Positions 33,441 through 44,726 of a DNA stretch of 64,000 nt are shown here, piece after piece. The translations under genes were made by a program, and so were the position numbers. Source of the stretch: Liolophura sinensis (Eukaryota > Mollusca > Polyplacophora > Chitonida > Chitonidae). A model generated the notes under the pieces. It was not told the DNA's origin. It saw only the letters and a program-made list of their open reading frames with translations, and did no database searches. Where the stretch lies: NCBI RefSeq assembly GCF_032854445.1, contig NC_088295.1, positions 3,166,501 to 3,230,500 of the forward strand, given 5' to 3'. Within the stretch, counting starts at the first letter, position 1; the number at the start of each line of letters is the position of its first letter.

Positions 33441-34260
33441 TGACGGCATGTCATACCACACGTTTGTCCATCAAAGTTGACCCATGTCACCTCTCACCAT
33501 ATTGAAATCAGAACTATAATTCTCATATATTTCTCTTTTTATTCCAGATTCATTCTTTTAAGCATACATGTACATGCAGTTTTAATATCTAATACATGGA
33601 TGTATCAATCAAGACCCGTGAAGTCCATTGACTTGGGGTTAATGAAAATACACCTTCTATTCTCCTAGCAGTTTCAAACCTAGGTGTATATATTTGTCCA
33701 GTCATATATGGCACGCATTCACATAATCTGTCACACCATTCGACAACCAGGTAATGTCAAGGTGTTGTTAGGGATTGTTCAAGATTCACATAGACCTATG
33801 CTTTCGGTAAGTTTGGCATAAAGCAATTAATCTAGTTCAGGTCGGTCTAGGGGTTTTCCGTCTAGGCTGCTACAAAGGTACATTGTCGTGACACGGCCAG
33901 AGAATTGTTGAAGGAGACTAGAAGAGATACAAGTGTACGATGAAAACTAGAGCGTTAAGTGGCAAATGAATCTGGTCAGAGTCTATAGCAGTGAAAGTCA
34001 GAGCTACTCAAAAGATATCCGAAAATTCCCGTCAACCTAATACCAAGAAGGGAACTCGCAGGGTTCATGGATGCGTCCGTTTGGCATGTGACTGGAATGT
34101 GTGATATCTCCCTAGTCAATTAACAAAAGAATGATTATGGATTGACGTCACCCCGACATGGCTGCCATGCCATTGAGGTGAATGTAAGCCAGAATAATTT
34201 CTTGTAACAAAAAAGTAAGCTGCGTGGTTTCGGGTTTCGATCCAATCCAGTGAATTACAA
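33441..34260. other. No gene recognised; 3' flank of the glycosyltransferase gene
   Basis: Unique sequence with no splice-bounded frame. It lies directly 3' of the stop codon at 34262 and should contain that gene's 3' UTR. Confidence 0.35.
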
Positions 34261-34261
34261 A

Positions 34262-34539
34262 CTATAAAAGTGTCCTGTAAATGTCTGAATCAAATGCATA
34301 GAGCCCAAAATATTCGTCTCTTGTTCGATTCCGATGCCATTCTTCCAAGCAGCTGTAGGCAATTTGTCCGTAATCTTGTTCAAACTTGTTTGCGAAAAGT
34401 TGATTTGACTCAGCCATGTAATGAAGATCTCCCACGTTAAATATACAGATGCCTCTTTGCCATTTCCCATGACAGAGTGATGGGAACCATAGCTTGTATC
34501 GGGACATACTCGGTCTGTTTTCCATCTCCTCAAAGCTTC
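34262..34539 (-). CDS. Glycosyltransferase exon 3 (stop codon)
   Basis: The acceptor is TTTTTTTTGGCAG. The first two bases complete a Gly, then SFEEMENRPSMSRYKLWFPS, the conserved GICIFNVGDL and LFANKF blocks, and TAG at 34264-34262. Confidence 0.88.
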
Positions 34540-37500
34540 CTGCCAAAAAAAAACCATTCTCAGTGTAATCTGATTCCAATTTCATGTGACGCTAACTTCA
34601 AAGTCTGTCTCACATACAACATGAAAACTCCAATCTCATGTGACGCTAACTTCAAAGTCTGTCTCACATACAACATGAAAACCCTGCCAAACCAATTCAA
34701 TAACAATAAATACCCCCCCCCCCCACCCTCCCACATACAGAGTCAGTTACCGCAGCCAATATGTGAAAATGAGTTTCATTTTTTAGAAAATCGGGCTTGC
34801 ATTAATATTGACCAGATAACCCAAATTTTGACATTACATCTCTATATTCATATTATTAAGAGGCACATCAGTCCGTTTGGGACTTACATGCTTTAATACG
34901 CTTGGAGACACACCGTTGGAGTCCCCTCAGGGACATCCCCATAGTCGCAGAGGAATATCACATTGGGACTGCCAGATTGGGCTGGAGTGACTTACCTTTG
35001 CATCCACTCGGGGCTACCAGGTTGGGCTGGAGTGATGTCCTCCTGTATCCACTCGGGACTACCAGATTGGGACTGTAGTGACTTACCTCTGTATTCACCC
35101 GGGGCTACCAGATTGGGACTGTAGTGATTTACCTCTGTATCCACTCGGGGCTACCAGATTGGGACTGTAGTGACTTACCTCTGTATTCACCCGGGACTAC
35201 CAGATTGGGACTGTAGTGATTTACCTCTGTATCCACCCGGGGCTACCAGATTGGGACTGTAGTGATTTACCTCTGTATCCACCCGGGGCTACCAGATTGG
35301 GACTGTAGTGATTTACCTCTGTATCCACCCGGGGCTACCAGATTGGGACTGTAGTGACTTACCTCTGTATTCACCCGGGGCTACCAGATTGGGACTGTAG
35401 TGACTTACCTCTGTATTCACTCGGGACTACCAGATTGGGACTGTAGTGACTTACCTTTGCATCCACTCGGGGCTACCAGGTTGGGCTGGAGTGATGTCCT
35501 CCTGTATCCACTCGGGGCTACCAGATTGGGACTGTAGTGACTTACCTCTGTATTCACCCGGGGCTACCAGATTGGGACTGTAGTGATTTACCTCTGTATC
35601 CACTCGGGGCTACCAGATTGGGACTGTAGTGACTTACCTCTGTATTCACCCGGGGCTACCAGATTGGGACTGTAGTGATTTACCTCTGTATCCACTCGGG
35701 GCTACCAGATTGGGACTGTAGTGACTTACCTCTGTATTCACCCGGGGCTACCAGATTGGGACTGTAGTGATTTACCTCTGTATCCACTCGGGACTACCAG
35801 ATTGGGACTGTAGTGACTTACCTCTGTATTCACCCGGGGCTACCAGATTGGGACTGTAGTGATTTACCTCTGTATTCACCCGGGGCTACCAGATTGGGAC
35901 TGTAGTGATTTACCTCTGTATTCACCCGGGGCTACCAGGTTGGGCTGGAGTGATGTCCTCCTGTATCCACTCGGGACTACCAGATTGGGACTGTAGTGAC
36001 TTACCTCTGTATTCACCCGGGGCTACCAGATTGGGACTGTAGTGATTTACCTCTGTATCCACTCGGGGCTACCAGATTGGGACTGTAGTGACTTACCTCT
36101 GTATTCACCCGGGGCTACCAGATTGGGACTGTAGTGATTTACCTCTGTATCCACTCGGGGCTACCAGATTGGGACTGTAGTGATTTACCTCTGTATCCAC
36201 TCGGGGCTACCAGATTGGGACTGTAGTGACTTACCTCTGTATTCACCCGGGGCTACCAGATTGGGACTGTAGTGATTTACCTCTGTATCCACTCGGGACT
36301 ACCAGATTGGGACTGTAGTGACTTACCTCTGTATTCACCCGGGGCTACCAGATTGGGACTGTAGTGATTTACCTCTGTATCCACTCGGGGCTACCAGATT
36401 GGGACTGTAGTGACTTACCTCTGTATTCACCCGGGGCTACCAGATTGGGACTGTAGTGATTTACCTCTGTATCCACTCGGGACTACCAGATTGGGACTGT
36501 AGTGACTTACCTCTGTATTCACCCGGGGCTACCAGATTGGGACTGTAGTGACTTACCTCTGTATCCACTCGGGGCTACCAGATTGGGACTGTAGTGACTT
36601 ACCTCTGTATTCACCCGGGGCTACCAGATTGGGACTGTAGTGATTTACCTCTGTATCCACTCGGGGCTACCAGATTGGGACTGTAGTGATTTACCTCTGT
36701 ATCCACTCGGGACTACCAGATTGGGACTGTAGTGACTTACCTCTGTATTCACCCGGGGCTACTAGGTTGAGACTATAATGGCTAACCTCTCTATCCGCCC
36801 AGGACTGACAGACTGGGACTGTAGTCTTACCTCTGTATCCACCCAGTACACACACATACCAGGAGTGCCAGTTTGCCACAAGTGACTTACCTCTGTATCC
36901 ACCCGGGGCTGCCAGATTGGGACTGTAGTTGAGTGATGAAAAGAAGGTCTCATCTGGGACATAAGTTCCATTTAGCCAAAGGAGGAAATCTTGGGCCCGT
37001 TGGTCATTAGTGAGGAACTCCACAAATCCGCGAACTGCCGCTATGTGGACAGAGCCTTTTGTTAGGGTTATGCCGTGAGGGGCTGGCTCTCGGGACAAGG
37101 TACGATGGATATTCCTCCTGTAGAACAGAGCACATCAGCTTAGTACTAGGGTAACCACTTACTACGCAAGAGAAACCTCTCTGGCTCAGGTGGCTATGGC
37201 GGTGGCTTGCTGTGACAACCGGGTTCCTAAATTTTCGTGTTCGAATCTCGCTGCTTTGACTGACTAGCTTGTCATGAACCTGGCGAAGGTTAGTGATTTG
37301 TTCGAGTCACCACGGTTTCCTGTACCCATAAACCTGAACGTTGTCATATATTTGAAGTGAAAAATTATCGTCACTTGAGTCTCTAAAGGTTTAATTAGTT
37401 CACTGATACTAATAATATGGATTATCTTACCGCTTTAGGGAGCCTTGAATATCGTTTGCACCTTCAAACCTTTTGAGGATTTTTACAAGCTGCAGGTTTG

Positions 37501-38230
37501 TTTTTATCGGAAATTCCTGACCAGTCAGATTTATGAAGTATTTCCATCTATACTTCAGTAATTCCTTTATGCAAATCAGTTCAGCTTCGATGACGTTGAA
37601 AGCGCCCCATTCCACGTCAACTGAGGTCGGTGCAATGAAGACGTTATCAAAGCAATATACTATATTCTCAAGATGGTTGTTAAAGTCCAGGTTCGCTTTC
37701 TTGTCCACGTGGAAACAGTAGAAATTCTGCGGGCGATACACGGCACGGAGTAGCCGCTCCACTTGGACAATGTCCTTGTACACGAGAAGGCTGAAGGCGA
37801 TGGGAAAGTCTTTCTCCTCGCTCGTTAGGGTGTCAGTGATATAAGATCTGCGGCGAACAAACTCTGCACAGCTCTCTGCGACGTCCGCGAACACTGCTGT
37901 TGAGGTGAAGGAGAATATCTCAGGGTGACCAGCCATCATGGAATGAGCCCTGTCCAGTTCTCCTTCATCAGCCGCCATTAACTTTGAACAGCTGACACCA
38001 TGGACGGTTATATTTGAAAACGGCCACTGACTACCTGAAGAGTGTTTTGTGTCTTGTATAGAGTTCTCGTCCCAGGACAGTGATAGAATAACGAGTGACA
38101 CTGTAATATTACAGCCGAGAATGGCCGCTATCCCCCGCAGAGAGTAGGAACACATTGCAACAACTCCTCCTAGCGAGTACCAGCCTAAGCTATGCCCCAC
38201 AGCTGTCATTATTTCTTCTGTGAAATCCAT
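34262..38230 (-). CDS. Core-2-type beta-1,6-N-acetylglucosaminyltransferase (GT14)
   Basis: Three exons, 37431-38230, 36891-37117 and 34262-34539, join in phase to 434 residues. That is the usual length for the GCNT family of Golgi type II enzymes, which add beta-1,6-GlcNAc to make branched O-glycans. Seen: an N-terminal hydrophobic anchor (GIAAILGCNITVSLVILSL, about residues 34-52), a stem, IAFSLLVYKDIVQVERLLRA with FYCFHVDKKA, DVEWGAFNVIEAELICIKELL, NLTGQEFPIKTNLQLVKIL, PDETFF, and the C-terminal CHGKWQRGICIFNVGDL with LFANKF and CLEEWHRNRT. These match core-2 family blocks in order, including conserved cysteines. The first ATG gives a rather long cytoplasmic tail; an internal Met near residue 26 is an alternative start. 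Acceptor specificity cannot be told from sequence alone. Confidence 0.9.
34580..34681. repeat. Two-copy ~54-bp repeat
   Basis: TCATGTGACGCTAACTTCAA followed by GTCTGTCTCACATACAACAT occurs twice in tandem just upstream of the exon 3 acceptor. A C-rich run follows near 34710. Confidence 0.85.
34955..36928 (-). repeat. Tandem array J, 46-bp unit made of the exon 2 end plus its 5' splice site
   Basis: About 40 copies of a 46-bp unit. On the minus strand each unit is the exon 2 tail (TACAGTCCCAATCTGGTAGC, CCCGGGTGGATACAGAG) followed by GTAAGTCAC. The last copy is the real exon 2 end at 36891. Units often alternate between GTAAGT with TGAATACAGAG and GTAAAT with GAGTGGATACAGAG, giving a 92-bp higher-order repeat. 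The array occupies most of the 2.35-kb intron 2. Confidence 0.95.
36891..37117 (-). CDS. Glycosyltransferase exon 2
   Basis: The acceptor is TGTTCTACAG and the donor TACAGAG|GTAAGT. Seventy-five codons (RNIHRTLSREPAPHGITL through SPNLAAPGGYR) plus flanking partial codons. Its last 37 nt seed the tandem array in the following intron. Two further donors at 36825-36830 and 36735-36740 lie in the same phase and would add 20 or 50 codons without a stop. Confidence 0.88.
37171..37395 (+). mobile_element. tRNA-derived SINE in glycosyltransferase intron 1
   Basis: The A-box-like TGGCTCAGGTGG and B-box-like TGTTCGAATCTC are spaced as in a tRNA promoter. The 3' part (CACGGTTTCCTGTACCCATA, ATATTTGAAGTGAAAAAT) is shared in reverse complement with the elements at 29.8 and 63.8 kb. 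Confidence 0.75.
37431..38230 (-). CDS. Glycosyltransferase exon 1
   Basis: ATG at 38230-38228; ends AAAGCG|GTAAGA with two bases left over. It encodes the membrane anchor, stem and the N-terminal half of the catalytic domain through KRFEGANDIQGSLK. Confidence 0.88.
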
Positions 38231-38804
38231 TGTGTGAGCTTATTCACAACAAAAACATATAAACCACTGTGCGCCGCAATGGTAAGTATATTGCCCTGTA
38301 CCAGTTGAGGAATTGTGGCCGTCGCCAAACGTTATAAAATGTACAGATTGACAATAGTCCATATCTAACCTTTATAAATGAATATCCACATGTCAGTCCA
38401 GGAACAAATGCCTGGAGGCAGCTAAACAAATAATTAAAAATGTAATGTTATAAAGTGTATTACTAGAGGACTGAAGCGGAATCGATTTGTATACACAAAG
38501 CTACCTGCAAATGTCATGCTGTTGACCTGACACGAGAGGCAGTTATGTCTAGTCTGGGTGCCAATATAAAGTTGTGTGTCAGGACAGGTGTTAGGCAGAG
38601 CTAACAAACCAGCAATGAGCTCGAAGAGCTACATGGTACTGGGTGCATGATATCGACAACTCTGCGGCTATAGACGTATCAGATGGGCAGATGGGGAAGG
38701 CAAGGCCTTGCGGAAGAACAAATCGGTGGATGGGTAAATGGAATGACAGATGCCTTTTCTGGGTAGTTGGAATGAAGTGGAATGACATATGGATGAAAGC
38801 ATGG

Positions 38805-39060
38805 GTGGAAAAACGAACCGTTGAGTGGGTAAATGTGGACAGATAGATAGGGCACTGACGTATGAATGGAAGAACGAATCGTTGAGTGGATAAATGTGGA
38901 CAGATAGATAGGGCACTGACGTATGAATGGAAGAACGAACCGTTGAGTGGATAAATGTGGACAGATAGATAGGGCACTGACGTATGAATGGAAAAACGAA
39001 CCGTTGAGTGGATAAATGTGGACAGATAGATAGGGCACTGACGTATGAATGGAAGAACGG
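38805..39060. repeat. Tandem array L, ~61-bp unit, four copies
   Basis: Four near-identical copies marked by CGTTGAGTGGATAAATGTGG, ACAGATAGATAGGGCACTG and ACGTATGAATGGAAGAACG, upstream of the glycosyltransferase start. Confidence 0.92.
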
Positions 39061-39709
39061 ACGGGTTTAGAGGTGGCCGATTTATCAACGCTTGTCCCCT
39101 TGACACAGGCTCATTCATTTTAAAAGTTAGTTGATGAGTTAAATAAAAAAGACCGGAAATGGTCAGCTGAATCTATGCGTCGAAACAGATATACCACCCG
39201 TCAACCAATAAGGACTTTTCAGGTCAATATTCGCAAGGCCAATCCCTAAAACGACGTAAAACACAAACCACAAAAGAACTGAGAAAGTACATAAAGTACG
39301 ACAATAGTACGGAATCATGTAAATAGGCCACAAGCCGAGATATATACGCGTCATATACAGGAACCTTCGGTATATTGCTGTCCAAGTAAGGATAATTTAC
39401 AGCGTTAAAATTGGAACTATCCCTCTTGTCGTAAAATCTGCCAGAGAGGAAGCTGTTTTGGTTTTACTACAAATATAGCCCAAGATAAAACCTGTGGTTT
39501 CCTTAAATCCAGCGAAAATGGGTGCTGGTCTCATTCGTCATTTCCTTGGAAACATTTTGCAGAACGATCTTAAAAATTAAAATCTCCACTATCTTTCCTT
39601 TTTCTCGACAAAGTAGAGATGTACTTTGGGTTTCCTGGAACGATCGGCAATGAATGACTCTAACACTACATTATAGAGGATTCGACCTGAATCATCATGA
39701 TATCATCAA

Positions 39710-39830
39710 GGCCCAGTTTCACGAAGCTCTCTTAACTTTGCGAACTCTTAACCTTATGACGTCGTATGCCTACACTATTGGTTGCCGTGGTAGTTAAGTG
39801 AACATAACAAGTGCTTCGTGAAACCGGCCC
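39710..39830. mobile_element. MITE-like element with terminal inverted repeats
   Basis: It begins GGCCCAGTTTCACGAAGC and ends GCTTCGTGAAACCGGCCC, reverse complements with one mismatch and no coding capacity between. It resembles a short palindromic dispersed repeat I associate with marine invertebrate genomes. Confidence 0.7.
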
Positions 39831-39887
39831 AGGGCTATATCTTAAATGGACACCCAATCCTGCGGGACTCAATTTTATCGTGACGCT

Positions 39888-40020
39888 GTATTATGAAGGA
39901 CTAGATTTTAACTTGACACCGTATTATGAAGCACTAGATTTTAATGTGACACCGCATTATGAATGACTAGTTTTTAACTGGACACCGCATTTTAAAGGAC
40001 TGGATTTTAATTAGACAACG
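39888..40020. repeat. Degenerate ~37-bp tandem repeat
   Basis: About four diverged copies sharing ACTAGATTTTAA and GACACCG(T/C)ATTATGAA. Confidence 0.75.
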
Positions 40021-40448
40021 TATTTGCATCATGCAAATATGTAGTCTAAAGAATCTTACAACTTGCAAGAAGTACAATTTGTAGAGGTTTGTCTAAATTA
40101 TACGAACTGGACAAAAAAGACATGCTAAAGTACAGATATGAGATAGACTTAATATTCTTGGCAGATGAATACCAAGAACTCAAGATGGATTCATAAGGAG
40201 ATCGTCTCAACGGGTTATCTATGAACTTTGACCTATGTCCATATTTGATTGTCAGTGTCAAAACTAAATAAGCACGAATGTTATAATACAATAAACAAAG
40301 ACAAAGCTCTTCTTTGGTAACGATTAACGAACAAAAGCAGTATGCTGTATTTACATCGCCTTGTCAATTAGATTCACAAAGTTAATCTCACATTAATACA
40401 CATTCAAAACGGGTTTAAGGGTAAAATGCGGTTAATTTTACAGAAACG

Positions 40449-40545
40449 TAGGCTCAGAACACAGGTAAGCTCAAAACACAGGTAGGCTCAAAACCTAGGT
40501 AGGCTCAAAACACAGGTAGGCTGAAAACACGGGTAGGCTCAAAAT
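40449..40545. repeat. 18-bp tandem repeat
   Basis: Five to six copies of AGGCTCAAAACACAGGT with small changes. Confidence 0.85.
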
Positions 40546-40959
40546 ATTAACCAACTTTAATCATAATCTTCAGATGGAACAAGATTTTCAACATCTATAT
40601 TTTCTTGAAATTTTGAAGTTTAAGCTACTTAGAATCTATTCAAGAGTTATATCTTGGAGCATATCCTGCTTGGTCCCCCCATTCCACTCCGCTGTTCTCG
40701 CCCCAATAATTGCTCCTCATGTGCCTCGATGCCCTAGCGCATTGACAATCAGGCTGGCAGCGAACAGTTCATCAAGCATAACATTTAAGGCCATTTTTAT
40801 CTCGTAGGATGATATTTGAAAGTGTATTTGTACCCATGCTTGTAAGAGAATATCAAAAATTAAATTTAGAGTAGACAAAAAACCGTTACGTTTTATGAAT
40901 CGTTTAACACCCTTTTGAATCGGAGACTTGGGTTCAATATGGAAGTTTGATTCTTTACG

Positions 40960-43335
40960 TCAGTTCGGTCCAATTTGATCCAACGAAGTAATGGACATCT
41001 CCACCATGCCATCACAGATGCTCATTCTTTACGTCAGTTCTGTACAATTAGATCACAAGCCATCAGAGATACTGATTCTTTGCGTCAGTTCTGTACAATT
41101 TGATTCAACGAAGTAACCGACATCTCCACCAAGTCATCTCAGATACTGATTTTTTACGTCAGTTCTGTACAATTTGATCCAACGAAGTAACCGACATCCC
41201 CACCAAGTCATCACCACAGATACTGATTCTTTACGTCAGTTCTGTACAATTTGATCCAACGAAGTAACCGACATCCCCACCAAGTCATCACAGATACTGA
41301 TTCTTTACGTCAGTTCTGTACAATTTGATTCAACGAAGTAACCGACATCCCCACCAAGTCATCACAGATACTGATTCTTTACGTCAGTTCTGTACAATTT
41401 GATTCAACGAAGTAACCGACATCTCCACCAAGTCATCACAGATACTGATTCTTTACGTCAGTTCTGTACAATTTGATCCAACGAAGTAATGGACATCTCC
41501 ACCAAGTCATCACAGATACTGATTTTTTACGTCAGTTCTGTACAATTTGACCCAACGAAGTAACCAACATCTCCACCAAGTCATCACAGATACTGATTCT
41601 TTACGTCACTTCTGTACAATTTGATCCAACGAAGTAATGGACATCTCCACCAAGTCATCACAGATACTGATTTTTTACGTCAGTTCTGTACAATTTGACC
41701 CAACGAAGTAACCGACATCCCCACCAAGTCATCACCACAGATACTGATTCTTTACGTCCGTTCTGTACAATTTGACCCACCGAAGTAACCGACATCCCCA
41801 CCAAGTCATCACCACAGATACTGATTCTTTACGTCAGTTCTGTACAACTTGATTCAACGAAGTAACCGACATCCCCACCAAGTCATCACAGATACTGATT
41901 CTTTACGTCAGTTCTGTACAATTTGATCCAACGAAGTAATGGACATCTCCACCAAGTCATCACCACAGATACTGATTCTTTACGTCAGTTCTGTACAATT
42001 TGACCCAACGAAGTAACCGACATCCCCACCAAGTCATCACCACAGATACTGATTCTTTACGTCAGTTCTGTACAATTTGACCCAACGAAGTAACCGACAT
42101 CCCCACCAAGTCATCACAGATACTGATTCTTTACGTCAGTTCTGTACAACTTGATTCAACGAAGTAACCGACATCCCCACCAAGTCATCACAGATACTGA
42201 TTTTTTACGTCAGTTCTGTACAATTTGATTCAACGAAGTAATGGACATCTCCACCAAGTCATCACAGATACTGATTCTTTACGTCAGTTCTGTACAATTT
42301 GACCCAACGAAGTAACCGACATCCCCACCAAGTCATCACAGATACTGATTCTTTACGTCAGTTTTGTACAACTTGATTCAACGAAGTAACCGACATCTCC
42401 ACCAAGTCACCACAGATACTGATTCTTTACGTCAGTTCTGTACAATTTGATTCAACGAAGTAATGGACATCTCCACCAAGTCACCACAGATACTGATTCT
42501 TTACGTCAGTTCTGTACAATTTGACCCAACGAAGTAACCGACATCCCCACCAAGTCATCACCACAGATACTGATTCTTTACGTCAGTTCTGTACAACTTG
42601 ATTCAACGAAGTAACCGACATCCCCACCAAGTCATCACCACAGATACTGATTCTTTACGTCAGTTCTGTACAATTTGACCCAACGAAGTAACCGACATCC
42701 CCACCAAGTCATCACCACAGATACTGATTCTTTACGTCAGTTCTGTACAATTTGACCCAACGAAGTAACCGACATCCCCACCAAGTCATCACCACAGATA
42801 CTGATTCTGTACGTCAGTTCTGTACAATTTGACCCAACGAAGTAACCGACATCCCCACCAAGTCATCACAGATACTGATTTTTTACGTCAGTTCTGTACA
42901 ATTTGACCCAACGAAGTAACCGACATCCCCACCATGCCATCACAGATACTGATTCTGTACGTCAGTTCTGTACAATTTGATTCAACGAAGTAACCGACAT
43001 CCCCACCAAGTCATCACCACAGATACTGATTCTGTACGTCAGTTCTGTACAATTTGACCCAACGAAGTAACCGACATCTCCACCAAGTCATCACAGATAC
43101 TGATTCTTTACGTCAGTTCTGTACAATTTGATCCAACGAAGTAATGGACATCTCCACCATGCCATCACAGATACTGATTCTGTACGTCAGTTCTGTACAA
43201 TTTGATTCAACGAAGTAACCGACATCCCCACCAAGTCATCACCACAGATACTGATTCTGTACGTCCGTTCTGTACAATTTGATTCAACGAAGTAATGGAC
43301 ATCTCCACCATGCCATCACAGATACTGATTACACA
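40960..43335. repeat. Tandem array N, 74/77-bp unit
   Basis: About 31 copies marked by TTTACGTCAGTTCTGTACAA, CCAACGAAGTAACCGACATC and CCACCAAGTCATCACAGATA. A CAC insertion in the last segment gives 77-bp units mixed with 74-bp ones. It lies between the glycosyltransferase and cyclase genes; no gene overlaps it. Confidence 0.95.
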
Positions 43336-44159
43336 TACAATATTTAAACAATTTAATTAGTTATACTTTATTTTTTGTAAAAGTACAGCTCTCTGAGACA
43401 AAAGAATATGACGGTTGAGAGAATGAGCAGTTTTACGACATAAAAACCTTACTGGACCCCACATAAAAGTAGTATTGTACCCCATGAATATTTAGACGTA
43501 AGACATATCGCAACATCTAAACACACACGTCTGTTTGTAGATGTTTGCCCGTTGATTATAACTCGGAATTAAGTGACATTAATGCAAAACGGTGACAGAT
43601 AAAATCCACCCTATGTTCAACACAGCACAAAATATGGTATTCGCAAAGCGTCCGACGTATTGATGCCTGGTGATTAGGTGAATGTTTACACAAGGAAGTG
43701 TCTGCTGGCATTGTCTCAAGCAAGAGCATGGGTCTTGAGAACATCGGAGAAAACTCCTGAAGTGTAGTTTATCACACGAAAAGACATGAAGTGGAGAGAA
43801 AACAGAGTGTTTGTAGTGCGCAAGATTACAAGCTGCAGGGCACATTAATCCCAGGCAAGTAAGCCGGAATGTACGCGAATTTCGGGAGTTGTGGTAGCAG
43901 AGCTAACATCTCTTCCCGCCGCTAATCAGCTCTATGAAAAGGCGATACTGATATCAGACGTGTGGTGCTACGATACGATGGATTGTCACTTTACAAAGTA
44001 TACACTCGATCGTATTTCAGGCTCTGTGAACACATGAAGCCTCTAATACAGACCAATTGAATCTTTACGAGGAAACTGCTTCCATGTATAAACTCGGCTG
44101 TGTTCCGGAGTCTGTTAACAGACGAGTGATCTTCTAAAACGAACCAACGGGTGGTAACG
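43336..44159. other. 3' flank of the guanylate cyclase gene
   Basis: Unique sequence downstream of the stop codon at 44160 and expected to hold the 3' UTR. No other gene seen. Confidence 0.4.
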
Positions 44160-44726
44160 TTACATGGCAGCTGATTCCACATACAAACTCGGCGTGAGGT
44201 TAACTGTCTTCTTATTAGTTACCCTAACGGTCAGCAATGGGGACGTGTCCACCGCGTCTTCCACACAACCATCTTTATTGTCCTTTTGTACGAGCACAAT
44301 AGAGTTATTATTGGGTCCATTCATGGCGGAGGCTTGGCGGAGCGGTCCCTCAGTTGAGCAAGAGCTGGGAAGCTGCAGTAAGGCAGAAGGGTAAGTCTTG
44401 TCTTCCTCAATCGCAGGAGAACTGAAGCAATCCGGCTCAGAGTTCGGCAGTTCTTCGGCTTCTGTGCCCCTCTCACCGTCCTCGGAAGGTGCGTCCTCGT
44501 CTGCGCTGGGACTGGGGACCCCGAGCCGCGCCTCGATGGCTCGTCGGAAGCTTCTCCTCAAACTGGGCACTGAGCCGCTCCGCTTCCGGTGGTAGGTCCT
44601 CAAGATGTCGAATGGGGACAGAAAATCGTTTTCGGAGGCTCTGGGCGCTCCTCGTTGGGCCTCCCTATTCCGTCGCTTCTCCGGGTCCTCCCCTACCACC
44701 CAAAATGTCCGCACCGACCCTTTACC
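44160..44726 (-). CDS. Cyclase receptor last exon, C-terminal tail
   Basis: The acceptor is TTAATTTTCAG. It begins [19 protein letters not shown] (GKG..TFW is the usual end of the cyclase fold) and continues as a low-complexity tail rich in Ser, Pro, Glu and Arg, ending VESAAM and TAA. Plus-strand frames across it are shadows. Confidence 0.9.
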   Translation of the reverse strand, partial: GKGSVRTFWVVGEDPEKRRNREAQRGAPRASENDFLSPFDILRTYHRKRSGSVPSLRRSFRRAIEARLGVPSPSADEDAPSEDGERGTEAEELPNSEPDCFSSPAIEEDKTYPSALLQLPSSCSTEGPLRQASAMNGPNNNSIVLVQKDNKDGCVEDAVDTSPLLTVRVTNKKTVNLTPSLYVESAAM

